Positions 1 through 10,760 of a DNA stretch of 64,000 nt are shown one piece after another. The notes beneath the pieces are model-generated. The model was not told where the DNA came from. It saw nothing but the letters and a program-made list of their open reading frames with translations, and searched no databases. How positions within the stretch are numbered: position 1 is the first letter of the stretch; every line of letters begins with the position of its first letter. Origin of the DNA: Lotus japonicus (Eukaryota; Streptophyta; Magnoliopsida; Fabales; Fabaceae); the NCBI RefSeq assembly GCF_012489685.1, contig NC_080044.1, positions 32,047,021 to 32,111,020 of the forward strand, read 5' to 3'. The position numbers were made by a program, and so were the translations under genes.

Positions 1-518
1 TTGTGAACCGGGTTTGACAACACTAAATATCTCCCTTGACGGCTGAAAGAAGCTTCCAATAATAACCTAACTTGATCACAAACTAATCAACACAAAGCTT
101 CTCAAAAACTACCAAGTAACATAAAATCGCCCAGGGACAAATGTCATTGCACGATGTTGCAACATCTTGTCCAACAACTTAGCACACACATACATTAGCC
201 AAAATGCAGACAACCATAACCAAGGAACAACAATCTCCCCCTTTGTCAAATTTTAGCTAATACAAATCACTAACATAAAGCTCTTCAAAACTCAACCAGC
301 AGCACAAGAGCATCATAACATACCAAGGTTGCTAAATAAATCATCACACATAGCTATTATCAGCAGTTATACACAACCATAAGTAGTACTAAAACACGAC
401 AAAATAAATTAGAGTTCCACAGCAGATAACCATAAGCAATCATCCTTCACAATAGACAAACTAAGAACATCAGAAATCACTGCATACCAGAAACTACTGC
501 AACAGTACTACTACTACT
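1..518 (-). mobile_element. Sirevirus 3' noncoding end (partial)
   Basis: No gene is visible. On the minus strand, 234-244 reads AAAGGGGGAGA, the polypurine signature known from the 3' end of Ty1/copia Sireviruses; a second purine tract lies at 522-530, at the end of the neighbouring reading frame. The stretch is AT-rich and runs off the left edge, so the LTR itself cannot be delimited. The Sirevirus assignment rests on these tracts plus the adjacent env-like reading frame. Confidence 0.55.
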
Positions 519-1051
519 CTACTCCCCCTTATTAGCATAATTTGGCAAAGGCTCATTGAAGATCATAGGAAGAGAGTCATCTTCTTCTTCTCTAGTGGTT
601 TCATAGTGAGCTTCCTCTTCTTCAACAACAGCATTCTCATCCCCAGCAATCTCAGCTTCCTCTTCAACCTCTTCTTCCTCAGCAGCAGCAAGAACCTCAG
701 TCAGAGACTGGATTAGTTGATCAACATTAAGTTTCCTCACCTTACAGGCCTGTATGGTGTCTTTCGGGGTCTTTGAAACTTCCTGCAATTCAACCACAAT
801 GTCTTCCTTGCTTGACCCAGGTGCCTTAGTACCATTGACACTGGTAGTTCCTCTAGCAGCAGATAGCATAAAGTCTGGAAAATGTGGTCCAGTAAACAGG
901 CGATAATCAAATTTGAGAGGGAGATGCTTCTTACCTAGAGGTTCATCAACCCTCAAAATGTTAGGATGTTGTTGCAGAATAAGCCCAGAGAGAAGACATG
1001 GAAATAGAATAGGCAGCTTAACAGCAAAAGATCCAGCATGCTTGTTGGACA
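519..1051 (-). pseudogene. Sirevirus env-like / plant-transposon-type protein, C-terminal fragment
   Basis: An open frame of about 177 codons without a usable ATG at its 5' end, so it is the C-terminal part of a longer protein. The first half is hydrophobic-to-mixed (LPILFPCLLSGLILQQHP, then a segment containing FDYRLFTGPHFPDFM). The second half is strongly acidic, with runs of Glu, and ends in NYANKGE. This composition and its position just upstream of AAAGGGGGAGA tracts resemble the extra ORF between pol and the 3' LTR of Sireviruses, often annotated as envelope-like or putative plant transposon protein. No membrane function can be claimed. The upstream part is lost at 1043, where sequence of a different LTR family begins. 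It could equally be an unrelated plant repeat protein. Confidence 0.45.
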
Positions 1052-1227
1052 ATCTGCAAGTGCACAGATATTTTCGGGTTTTAATATCGAATCCACAGGG
1101 ACCGTGAGTGAGAATTATGGTTTAAGCTTGAAGCTTGTGAGTTTTGAAAGCGAGTAAAATTCGGAATTTGATTTGATTGTTTGTAACAAAGAGTTTATAA
1201 AAATAAACAAGAGTAAAGAGTTGTAAA
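1043..1227 (-). mobile_element. Fragment of the 1.3 kb TG..CA LTR family
   Basis: Begins TGTTGG and continues with the diagnostic phrase ATCGAATCCACAGGGA, matching the ends of the complete solo LTRs at 15847 and 50481 (there ATCGAACCACAGGGATTGTGAG). Only about 185 bp remain, because the gypsy-B LTR begins at 1228. It is more diverged than the three complete copies. Confidence 0.6.
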
Positions 1228-1603
1228 TGTAACGCCCCAATTTCTCGAGTACCACACAGTAAACCAAAGGTCACAATTTTCATAAAGAATTTTCGCTGAT
1301 TCAATTATTAATCTTCACTTAGTGGTAAAGGATTCATTTTACAAAAACTCTTAAAACTTTAATCGCAAATCATTTAAAATCGAATTGTGCGTCTAAATAC
1401 AAATAATCAAAATAACTGAAACGATACTTGTAATTAAAATAAAAGTAACCGTAGTCACACCCATCTGTGTAAATAACCAAGTACAAAATTGTTAACTTAT
1501 TACTTCTGAAAATGAAACGGCAAAATCATAATAAATAGTTCAATGAAATAAGAAAGTAATTAAAATCCGATGCTTCACTCCCGAGTCCCCAAGTAGACTA
1601 CCC

Positions 1604-2154
1604 TCAATCTCTGTCCTTGTCTTCACTGGAAATCTCCACAAGCTCAATCCCGAATAAATCTCTGTCCCGGCGGCGCTTCTTCAAAGGCGGCTCGGCTAGT
1701 GGAAGAGACTCAAGTGGCAAATCAAGAGGGCCCAACACACAACATGCCTCCATGTCGCCCCACCAAGAAGGTGCCACAGGTACACGTCCAGCCATCCCCG
1801 TCTTGTCATCAAGCCTTGGCTCTTCAGCTGGCGTCTGAGTTGGAACAACGATCTGCTCCACTAGTCTCGGGCACTCTACTGCTACCTCTTCAGAAGGGTC
1901 ATGTTCCTCTGAAGCTACATGAGATCCTACATCCTCTGGGAAATAGAACCGTGGAGGTAGATAGGGCAAGGTGATGACTCCACCCATCATCCGTTGTATC
2001 TCCACAATGTTGCCATGCTTGTCCTGCCCCGTGAGCTTAGCATCTCCGACGTAGGCTCGGCGAACTCCAGACGTGTCGGTCGTCCAGGCCGGATCCTTCT
2101 CTGCATCATACAATTTCATCTCCCATGTGTCGACGACGTGGTCTTCAGAACCAT
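1604..2154 (-). pseudogene. LTR-encoded ORF, gypsy-B copy (unknown protein)
   Basis: A sense-strand frame inside the LTR, opening at ATGGT directly after a run of G and CAG. One base is missing near codon 11, so the conserved part is read in the neighbouring frame, which is open to 1604. Conserved block: WEMKLYD, then TTDTSGVRRAYVGD and DKHGNIVEIQRM. Next come a proline/acidic region (PYLPPRFYFPED, HDPSEEVAVE) and a basic KKRRRDRD stretch that could act as a nuclear localisation signal, followed by an acidic tail. The same block recurs at 15321 and 62994, and its C-terminal half at 25121-25348. No family recognised. Shared divergence between LTRs argues for an old coding sequence, not a chance frame, but no copy here is intact. 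Confidence 0.5.
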
Positions 2155-2361
2155 CTGCCCCCCCCCCCAACAAATAACACAGAACAAACAATGCAAGGTC
2201 AGGTTACAAATCAAACATAATTACATAGCAAATCACAACACGTATTATCTCTTTGTTTTTATGGGATTTTATAGAACAGTTAGTCACCTAAGTGTTGGTT
2301 AGACTAACGTTTTCTCACATTACACAACCCACCAAAACACCTTGGCCAATCTCGAATATCC

Positions 2362-2507
2362 GCAGATGCACAATTCTCGGAGGGGACACATAGTACAACC
2401 CTCAGTTCACAGGAAGACACGCAGTCATCCCAAGGGGACACACAGTACAACACTTAATCTCAAGGAGACCGCAGTCAACCTTATCACGTGGAGCCCCAAT
2501 GATCCAC
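2362..2507. repeat. Hairpin cluster in gypsy-B LTR
   Basis: Short inverted repeats follow one another: GAGGG (2380-2384) with CCCTC (2399-2403), AAGG (2462-2465) with CCTT (2479-2482), and GTGGA (2488-2492) with TCCAC (2503-2507). Loops match those in the gypsy-A and gypsy-C LTRs on the LTR sense strand (TTGTACTATGTGTC, TTGACTGCGGTCT, TCATTG...). The fourth hairpin, around 2362-2370, has decayed to about three pairs. Confidence 0.6.
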
Positions 2508-3387
2508 AAAAACACCCTCTCGTGCAAGCAACCGTTTGTCTTTAACGGCACCATCGTTCTCATGGTTCATAGTCTTAACTAGACCTATGTTCCATTTAAT
2601 TCACATTTACTTGCAAGCGATTAAATCTCGATTCTCTTTGTTCATGGCTCTAATTGGTCAACCTAGAGTCTTAACAAATTTTAACGTCGAATAAAGCAAC
2701 ATAAACGACAATAAATATTCACAACACCAATGGGAATTACAGTTGGATGAGCGACCCTCTATTTCTCAGTCAGCAATATTCATAGCACATAGATATTCAT
2801 AATCATATTCTCATGCTTTTCAAACACATAAATCATGGCAAATCATCAAGCAAGATATCAAACGACTTGTGCCTGAAAATGAAAGAAAGAAACACTCGAA
2901 CCCCTTGAAATAGGGTTCGGCCGAACCCACACATGGCTCTAGGGTTTTCAAAAAAAATTTCCTTTGTTTCTTTTCAGCCACACAAGCCTTTGTCCAGCCC
3001 CCAACATCAATCTAATAACCCAAAAATTCCAGATTTAAACATCCGTCAATCATCATGTTGAAACAAGTGAAATACAAGCCAAATTTAGCAAGTAGTCATA
3101 TTATTTATGCATAAGGTCATAGAGTAATAGCAAGTACATAAAATAAGGGTTTATAGACAAGGTTTTCATGGCACAAAAGTCCAGCAACAACCTCCTTCAC
3201 ATATCACATGCAAACACATACAAGATCATAGCTTTTCTCATGGAAGTTCATGGCAAATACCCTAAGCATCTACCCTTTCCAAAACCAGCCCTTACCTTGA
3301 ATGAAAGATGATGGAAAAGCAAGGGTTTGTGATGAAAAGGAAAGCCAACAAGCTTCTGTCCAAGTTCTTCTCCTAGTTCTCCCAACC

Positions 3388-3389
<2 letters not shown>

Positions 3390-3433
<44 letters not shown>
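3390..3433. repeat. (CT)n microsatellite
   Basis: An almost uninterrupted run of about 22 CT dinucleotides inside the gypsy-B LTR, flanked by a longer pyrimidine-rich stretch up to about 3535. Frames across it give Ser/Leu or Arg/Glu repeats and are artefacts. Confidence 0.95.
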
Positions 3434-3436
<3 letters not shown>

Positions 3437-4244
3437 ATCCCTCTCACGCTCCCTCTCGCTTCTCTCTTGCTCTCTCTCGTTTTCTCTCTTTCTTTCTCTC
3501 TTTTCTCTTCTCTTTTCTTTGCTGAGTTTTACGTGCAAGAGTGTATGGTGAGGCTCCAACTTCTGTTTATGTAAAAAAAACAAGGTTTTCCCCCCTTTAC
3601 CCCTCGCCAAACCGGCGGCCAAGCTAAACATGGGCTAGGTTTTTGTTTTTCTTTCTCCTTTTTCTCACTAGTTGGCCCAAGCCCAAAATCAAATAGTCAA
3701 ATTAGTTAATTACTCATTAATAAACCATAATCAGACTTTAAAGCAAATCAAAACCCTCCCCAATCACATAGGTTGCCGGCGGCCACAAGGCCTATTAGGG
3801 TTTCAAACCTTAATCTCCTTCTCTCAAGCCCATGCCAATCCTAGCCCAATTAGGTTTTCTCACACTTTACTTAAGCCAACAACCTCTGATTTAATTAGAT
3901 AACTAATTAAATAATTAATCACTAATTAAATGAATTAACACAAAATAAAAATTCCCTTCTTTTTAGCAAAACCGCAAGGATTGTACAGCCAGACCTATGG
4001 TCACTTAAACGTGAATATCTCGGGCTACAGAGATCGGAGTGACATGAAACCAACGAGAGAACTTAGCTAACTGAACGAGCTACAACGCTCATGAAGAAAG
4101 CTTCTCAAGATTAGGTCGTTAAGACCTCTCAAAATTTCACACAAGCTCACAGACAGATTCACAAGACACTCAAACTTCGTTAAAAACTTCACATTGATTC
4201 ATTAACTCACACAAGCAATACAATAGTAAGATTAGGGTCGTACA

Positions 4245-6706
4245 ATACCACCCTCCTTAAAATAGTTTCGACCTCAAAACTTAAGGTTCTACAAATAACT
4301 CGGGATGTGACTCCCGCATCTTATCCTCAATCTCCTAGGTAGCGTCACCCGTCGCTTGATTCCAAATAACTTTCACCAAGGACACCTCCTTTTGTTTCTC
4401 AAGCGTTTGGTACTCTTGTCGACGATCTTGTTGGGCGGCATCACCATCGTCAGATCATCCTTTAGCTGAATATCATCAGGTTCAAGAACATGAGAGTCAT
4501 CAGCCATGTACTTTCGCAACTGTGACACATGAAGTACATCATGAATATTGGATAGGAATGGCGGCAACGGAATCCTATATGCCACTGGCCCAACACGTTC
4601 CATAATCTGGTACGGTCCAATGAACTTTGGAGTAAGCTTCTTGGACTTGATCGCCCGTCCGACACCTGTCATCGGGGTGACCCGCAAGAAGACATGTCTC
4701 CAACTTGAAATTACAGCTCCTTTCTCCAGTTGTCAGCATAACTCTTCTGACGACTGTGCGAGATCCTCATCTTTTCCTGGATTCGCTTCACTTTTCTGTG
4801 GTTTACTGAACCAGCTCAGGTCCAATCACCAAGTTCTCCCCGTCTTGATGCCAGCACAAGGGCGTACGACACCTCCGACCATACAAAGCTTCGTAAGGTG
4901 TCATCCCTATGCTCGAATGAAAACTGTTGTTGTAGGTGAACTCAACCAACAACAACAATTCATCCCAGCTTCCCTGATGATCCAACACACAATCCCTTAA
5001 CAATTCCTCCAAGGATTGAATAGTCCTTTCGGTTTTCCCATCCGTCTGTGGATGATAAGCGGAACTCAACCTCAACTTGGTTCCCAAAGCTTGCTGCAAA
5101 GCTCCCCAGAGACGTGAGGTAAACCTCGGGTCTCGGTCCGACACAATGCTAGATGACACACCATGTAGACATACAATCTCAACGATGTAGATCTCTGCTA
5201 ACTTCTCCACCATGTAGTTCAGGTTGATTGGCACGAAGTGAGCAGTCTTCGTCAATCGATCGACCACCACCCAAATTGCATCGAATCTCCTTCGTGTTAG
5301 TGGTAACGCCGTCACGAAGTACATAGAAATGATGTCCCACTTCCACTCCGGAACATCCAACGACTGAAGTTTCCCTGCTGGTTTCTGATGTTCCACCTTC
5401 GCCTTCTGACATATCAGACATGTCGACACGTACTCAGTAACTTGTTTCTTCATCCCAGGCCACCAGAAATGAAGTTTCAAGTCCTGATACATCTTGTTCA
5501 TTCCCGGATGAATACTCAACTTGCTCTTGTGGCCTTCATCCAAGATCAACCTCCTCATAGCTGCGTCATTGGGTACACAAACTCTCCCTTTGCAACGCAA
5601 AAGACCATCGTTTCCGATAGTGAATTCTGGTGCCTTCCCTTGAGTAACAAGCTTGTGCCACTCAATCAGTCCTTCATCGGTTTCTTGTCTCGACTTTATC
5701 TCGTCAAAGAGTCCACTCGACACCGTCACCATTCCAAAGCACAACTTTCCTAGCGTGTTCTTAACATCCAAGCTCAGATCTCGGAATGCCTCCAACAGTT
5801 CTAACTCCTTGACCATCAACGAGGATACATGTATAGCCTTTCGACTATGAGCGTCAGCTACAACATAGGTCTTCCCCGGATGATACTGTAGAGCAAACTC
5901 GTAGTCTTGTAGAAATTCCATCCACCTTTGCTGCCTCATGTTCAGATCCTTCTGATCAAACAAGTACGTCAGACTCTTGAGATCACTGTAGATCATGAAC
6001 GTACTGCCATACAGATAATGCCTCCAAATCTTGAGAGCATTCACTATAGCAACAAACTCCAAATCATGCGTAGGATAATTCTTCTCGTGAATCTTCAGCT
6101 GTCGCGAAGCATAATCAATCACCTTCTTTTTGCATCATTACACAACCCAACCTATTATGTGAAGCATCACAATACACGTCGTATGGCTCTCCCTCCTTAG
6201 GCAAGGCTAGTATTGGTGCAGTAGTCAGTCGCTTCTTCATCTCCTGAAAACTCTCTTCACATTTCTCCGTCCATGCAAAAGGTTGATTCTTCTTCGTCAA
6301 TTGTGTCAACGGCGAAGTCAACTTTGCATAGTCCTTCACGAAGCGTATGTAGTAGCCAGCAAGCCCAACAAAACTTCTGATGTCGCTTGCCGTCTAAGGT
6401 TGTTCCCACGACAAAATCCATTAAATTTTGCTGGGGTCAACAACCACACCCTAACTTGATATGACGTGACCTAGAAACTTAACCTCTTCCATCCATAATT
6501 CGCATTTGGAGCCATTAGCATACAGTTCCTTCTCTCGCAATACTCCTAGCACTTGTCGTAAATGCTCTTCGTGTTCCTCGTTACTCTTCGAGTAGATTAG
6601 GATGTCGTCGATGAACACCACCACGAACTTGTCCAGGAATGTCCTGAACACTCTGTTCATGTAGTCCATAAATATTGCGGGTGCATTGGTAACTCCAAAC
6701 GGCATC
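4245..6706 (-). pseudogene. pol: gypsy-B pol remnant: RT, RNase H, integrase, chromodomain tail
   Basis: Chromovirus polyprotein of the minus-strand element, degraded. From 6705 downwards: partial reverse transcriptase with the catalytic FIDD motif ([13 protein letters not shown]), the RT-RNase H connection and YDVYCDASHNRLG, an RNase H region, the integrase zinc finger (H-x-H then CLICQKAK), the integrase core (SDRDPRF and the QTDGKTERT glutamate), and a C-terminal chromodomain-like segment near 4262-4400. Frames break near 6450, 6115-6125 and 4690-4800, and again near 4390 where the tail frame shifts. The first catalytic Asp of the integrase core is Tyr here (SMYFVTAL against SMDFVTAL in gypsy-A). 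The N-terminal RT, protease and gag are missing because the element ends abruptly at 6706, where a copia sequence begins. Confidence 0.9.
4247..4270 (-). other. gypsy-B polypurine tract
   Basis: The minus strand reads TTTTAAGGAGGGTGGTAT immediately before the LTR start. This is the plus-strand primer site of reverse transcription, almost identical to the tract before the gypsy-A 3' LTR. Confidence 0.8.
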
Positions 6707-7228
6707 TTTGGTTAATTTAATGTGAGTGGCTGCTGGAGTTCTCTTATGAGTTGAACCTTTAAGACCAAACTTCTTGACCAATTCTTTGGCATACTTGCTC
6801 TGTGAAATGAAAATAGAATCTTCCATTTATTTCACTTACAATCTCGAGAAGTAGTTTAATTCACCAACCAAACTCATTTGAAACTCTAACTTCATTTGTT
6901 GGACAAAATGTTCTACCATGTGGTCTGACATCCCACCAAAAAAAATCTCATCTACATATAGCTGAGCTATCAGGAGATTTCCACCATCATTCTTCACAAA
7001 TAAGGTCTTGTCTATCCCTCTTTTGCTGTGTCCCTTGTTTGTCAAAAATTCAGTCAGTCTTTCATACCAAGCCCTTGGTGCTTGCTTTAACCCATAGAAT
7101 GCCTTTCTCAACTTATATACATGACCTGGAAATATTGTATCTACAAAGCCCTTTGGTTGTTCTACATAAACCTCCTCATTCATATAGCCATTCAAGAAAG
7201 CACTCTATACATCCATCTGATACAATTT
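6707..7228 (-). pseudogene. pol: copia-A reverse transcriptase, C-terminal part
   Basis: Ty1/copia reverse transcriptase on the minus strand: [20 protein letters not shown], then [13 protein letters not shown] at the catalytic position (normally YVDD; the second Asp is Glu here), then [11 protein letters not shown] and ISQSKYAKELVKKFG. It is interrupted by stops and joined at 6706 to gypsy-B RT sequence. Homologous segments in the same order occur in copia-B (27100-27260, 50411-50480 and 51774-52160), which supports the assignment and shows that the 7229 insertion is secondary. Confidence 0.85.
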
Positions 7229-8435
7229 TGTAAGACCAAGATTTGGTTTCGTGTACATCTCTAGGTTTTGATGATAACAATTATATATTTTGAGTATGAA
7301 TAACTTTGGTACTCTAACGTTTGTCTTTCGTGTATTTGAAAAATAAGTTCTGATTCTGATTGAAAGGGGTTTTCATCAGAAGTCAAAGACCAAAGTGTTG
7401 ACGAACAAACCGCTTCTGCACTCACTACGTTCTAATGAACGGTAGTTTACTGCTTCAGATGTTCTGAAGATTAAAGCTCTGATGAGGGTTCTGAAGAATC
7501 AAGTGTTGAAGACTCAGAAGACTAGAAGTTTTGAAGTGAACGGTCAAAGACTCTGATGACTTGAAGATTCTGAAGACCCAAAGAAAGCTGGCTCTGAAGA
7601 CCAAGTGCTTCAATTCTGAAGACCAGAAGTTTTGAAGGGAACAGTTCAGAAGCTGAAGACATGCAGTTCTGAAGATCCAAGCATTCTCGTGACTCTGGCT
7701 AGAAGCTTCACAAGTTCACAATTGAAGCGCGCCTCTGAAGATCAGAAGTCAACGGTAAAGGAAAAAGGGTCACTATCAAATAATACAATCCCAGGGTACT
7801 ATCCTGACCAGTCTACCTACGAGGATCAACCATTGTACGTTCTAGAAATTCCAGAAGTACCCTCCAACGGATAGAATTTCACAACGGAAATATCACCTTG
7901 TGCTTGGAGTATTTAAAGGCTGAAGAAAGGAAGAAAAAACTAAGACATGGCATTGCAATACAACTCTCATTCAAGCGATAAACCTTAGAAATATTTTTCT
8001 TCATTGTTCATAATTTGTTTACACTCTTCTTGTTTAGAAGCAAATCTTTGTAAACCAAATCTATTCAAACTCTTGTTTGTATTTCCTTAAGGGACCGGTT
8101 AGGTCAGTAGTCTTGAGAAGACTAAGACTTGTGTGTCTTAGTGTTTGCTAGTTCTTAGGATTGTTAGTCATTGATCAAGGTGTGCTAGTGCAGTTGTAAC
8201 ATCCTTTGATTAGTGTATTACCTTCATTCGAAGAAAGAAGAATCACCTTAACGGGTGGACTGGATTAGCTTGAGGATTTGATCAAGTGAACCAGGATAAA
8301 ATCCTTGTGTGTTTCTATCTTTACTCTTTGCTCTCCTTCCTTGATTCCGAGAGAGTTACGTGAACTTAAAAAGGAACCATTTTTATTGCAAAACCCTATT
8401 CAAACCCTCTCTTTCTAGTGTTTGTCATACCTTCA
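7229..8435 (+). mobile_element. Solo Sirevirus-like LTR inserted in copia-A
   Basis: Begins TGTAAGACC and ends ACCTTCA, 1,207 bp, with no coding sequence of its own. Flanks AATTT (7224-7228) and AGTTT (8436-8440) are a 5 bp TSD with one mismatch. copia-B at about 52165-52190 shows the uninterrupted site at the same alignment length. Many CTGAAGA-type repeats fill 7370-7760, and a TATA-like TATTTAAAGG lies at about 7910. The end near 8390-8420 (ATTCAAACCCTCTCTTTCTAG) is typical of Sirevirus LTR ends. An 80-codon plus-strand frame inside it is not a gene. Confidence 0.75.
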
Positions 8436-9104
8436 AGTTTTAACTTCAGCAGACATGCTACTCCTAACAACAATCTGATTGATTCCAAATGAGCAACTGG
8501 TGCAAATGTCTCATCTAAATCAATTCCTTCAATCTGAGTATACCCTTGAGAAACTAACCTGGCCTTGTTTCTTGTTACAATACCATTTTCATCTAACTTG
8601 TTTCTGAAAAATCCACTTGGTACCAATCACATTCACACCATCTGGTCTTGGAATAAGATCCCATACTTCATTTCTCTTGAATTGACCCAGTTCTTCTTGC
8701 ATGGCATTGATCCAGTACTCATGTGTTAGAGCTTCCTGGATGTTCTTTGGTTCAATCCTAGAGATAAAACAGGCATTTGCAATGATATTTGTAGATCTAG
8801 TCTTGACTCCTTCATTTAGATTCCCTATAATGTTCTCTTTGGGATGAATTTTCTGAATCCTAATTGCTGGAACCACCTCCTTTGGTGACACATGCTCATT
8901 TTCTGCTTCCGACTCAATGTTAGACTTGATGTCTGAGACATTTGGTCGTTCATCAACTGTATGAGGCACATTATCATCTCCATCTGCATTGTCCTCTTCC
9001 AGATTGTTTCTTTTATCATCAACAATAACATTTATGGACTCCATCATTGTCTTTGTACGAGAATTGAAGACCCTGTATGCCTTGCTATTCATTGAGTAAC
9101 CCAA
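8436..9104 (-). pseudogene. pol: copia-A RT N-terminus and integrase-RT linker
   Basis: The minus strand encodes [20 protein letters not shown], then [20 protein letters not shown] and the [14 protein letters not shown] block, all conserved at the start of copia reverse transcriptases. A frameshift lies near 8600-8625. Upstream (8640-9104) is the acidic, weakly conserved linker after the integrase, including YSMNSKAYRVFNSRTKTMMES. The equivalent part of copia-B is at 52169-52860. Confidence 0.85.
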
Positions 9105-9915
9105 AAATATCCCCTCGTCACTCTTGAGATCTAGTTTCCTTCTCTATTCTCTATCGGTCAAAATGTAGCATTTACTTTCAAAGACATGAAAGTATTTAAC
9201 AGTAAGTTTCTTGCCTTTCCATAGCTCATATGAAAAAGAGTTAGTTCCTGAACGAATAGTTACTCGATTGTGAATGTAGCAAGAAGTGTTTATGGCCTCA
9301 GCCCATAAGTGATAAGGAACTTTCTTTGCATGAAGCATCACCCTGGAAGATTCTTGCAAAGTTATGTTCTTTCTTTCAACTACACCATTCTCTTGAGGAG
9401 TGATAGGAGCTGAAAATTCACGCTTAATTCCTTCATTGACACAGCATTCTGAGAATTTACTATTCCCAAATTCCTTTCCACGATCACTTCGAATTCTCAC
9501 AATTCCATAACCCTTCTCTATTTGGAGTTGTTGACTTAGTTCTCTGAAGACTTCAAAAGTGTCTGATTTTTCTGCAATGAAACTCACCCAAGTGAATCTT
9601 GAAAAATCATCAACACAGACAAAGACATACATTTTTTCTCCAAAGATTTCTTTCTGCATTGGTCCCATTAAGTCCATGTGTAGCAGTACCAATGATCTTG
9701 TTGTAGGAACATGAGTTAGTTTCTTGTGAGAAGTCTGAGTCTGCTTTCCAACCTGACACTCCAAGAACTTTGTCCTCTTCAATCTTCAGTCTAGGAAGGC
9801 CTCTGATAGCTTCCTTAGAAATGACCTTCTTAATGCTTTTAGGATTGAGATGCCCTAGTTTTTTATGCCATAGCTTTGCCTCATCTTCCTTGGACGCGAG
9901 ACACATTGAAGTCAT
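9105..9915 (-). pseudogene. pol: copia-A GAG-pre-integrase and integrase
   Basis: The minus strand carries the pre-integrase zinc-binding part (LWHKKLGHLNPKSIKK, two His of the HHCC motif), then an integrase core with all three acidic residues visible: MDLMGP (first Asp), SDRGKEF (second Asp) and ENGVVERKN (Glu). A one-base shift near 9775 divides the zinc-binding region (cysteine part ECQVGKQTQ) from its histidine part. The core frame is open for about 210 codons and ends at 9144. Confidence 0.88.
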
Positions 9916-9933
9916 AGCTTTGTTATGTAGAGA

Positions 9934-10278
9934 CTACATATAGCAATTGTCTTTGGATCTCACTCCAGTCATGACCACTTCCTCCTTCTCATCAGTAACT
10001 TTGCAGCCAACTTTGTCGAATAAGACATTCAGATCCAGGTCACACAGTGGACTTATACTGATTAGGTTTGCAGTTAATCCTTCCACCAGTATCACATTAT
10101 TCAGATTTGGAGAGTCACCACTAACAATCTTCCCATATCCTTTGATTTTTCCTTTTGCACCATCACCAAAAGTGACATAGCTGGTATAATGTGGCTTGAT
10201 GTTGTCAAGATACATCTTCACCCTTGTCATGTGCCGGGAACAACCACTATCAAAATAACAATCCTCCTTAGAAGACAC
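9934..10278 (-). pseudogene. pol: copia-A aspartic protease
   Basis: The minus-strand frame reads CYFDSGCSRHMTR near its start, the DSG active site of copia proteases, followed by VTFGDGAKGKIKGYGKI and the conserved LTANLISISPLCD region. It lies between the gag zinc knuckle and the pre-integrase domain as in all copia polyproteins. A stop at 9934 separates it from the next segment. Confidence 0.88.
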
Positions 10279-10760
10279 TCTTAGAGAGGTGTAGGCAACA
10301 AGTGTTGTAACATTTTTCTTAGGTTTCCACTCTCTTCCTTTTGGATTAGCATAAGTATATTTCTGAGTGAGTTTTCAATTCTGAGGAGCTCCATAAAGTT
10401 TGTAACAATAAGGTCTTATATGTCCATGTTTACCATAGTGATGACATCTCCAGCTTGAGCTTCTCACTTTCTGAACCGAAGGATGAGAATATGGAATCTG
10501 GCGATATACTTGTTGGACACCAAGTTGTGACATCCGGTTTGACATCTTGAACTCAGTCTTCTTCTCAGCAGGTACGAACTTGTGAATGGTCTTTTTGTTT
10601 TCTTATGATGTAGTATCATCAACATAGACTAAAGCTTTCTTATCCTTTGCCACTTTTCCTGTTTCCAAAATCATATCAAACACATCAGTTCCTATATTCA
10701 ACATACGAACAGATTTTATCATACCTGATGGCCCGAACAAAATTAAACCTTCTTGTTTCT
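10279..10760 (-). pseudogene. gag: copia-A gag C-terminus with degenerate zinc knuckle
   Basis: Broken minus-strand frames. A degenerate CCHC knuckle of Sirevirus type lies near 10395-10450 (HYGKHGHIRPYCYKLYG; its first Cys is changed). Upstream are a lysine-rich spacer and a segment including IKSVRMLNIGTDVFD. Stops occur near 10377 and 10605. The N-terminal gag is missing. Sequence identity to copia is lost at about 10745-10760. Confidence 0.65.

Larger units (their letters stand above)
1228..4244 (-). mobile_element. gypsy-B 3' LTR (chromovirus, gypsy-A family)
   Basis: Read on the minus strand, the LTR begins TGTACGACCC at 4244 and ends CTCGAGAAATTGGGGCGTTACA-like at 1228, the same ends as the gypsy-A LTRs. 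It is preceded (4245-4270) by the same polypurine tract, AAGGAGGGTGGTAT. About 3.0 kb long. It holds a CT microsatellite, a hairpin cluster, a run of 11 C on the plus strand (2158-2168) and a degenerate ORF, annotated separately. The matching 5' LTR is absent because the element is truncated at 6706. Confidence 0.85.

Noticed and set aside
3248..3631. Arg/Glu-rich ORF on minus and Ser/Leu-rich ORF on plus
   Set aside because: Both are translations of the CT microsatellite within the gypsy-B LTR.
6581..6826. Copia-gypsy fusion ORF
   Set aside because: The first half is copia RT; the second half is gypsy RT read in the wrong frame across the junction, so not a real fusion protein.
7632..7874. 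80-codon ORF in the Sirevirus LTR
   Set aside because: It lies in CTGAAGA-repeat LTR sequence upstream of the TATA-like box and has no homologue in the other Sirevirus-like LTR here.
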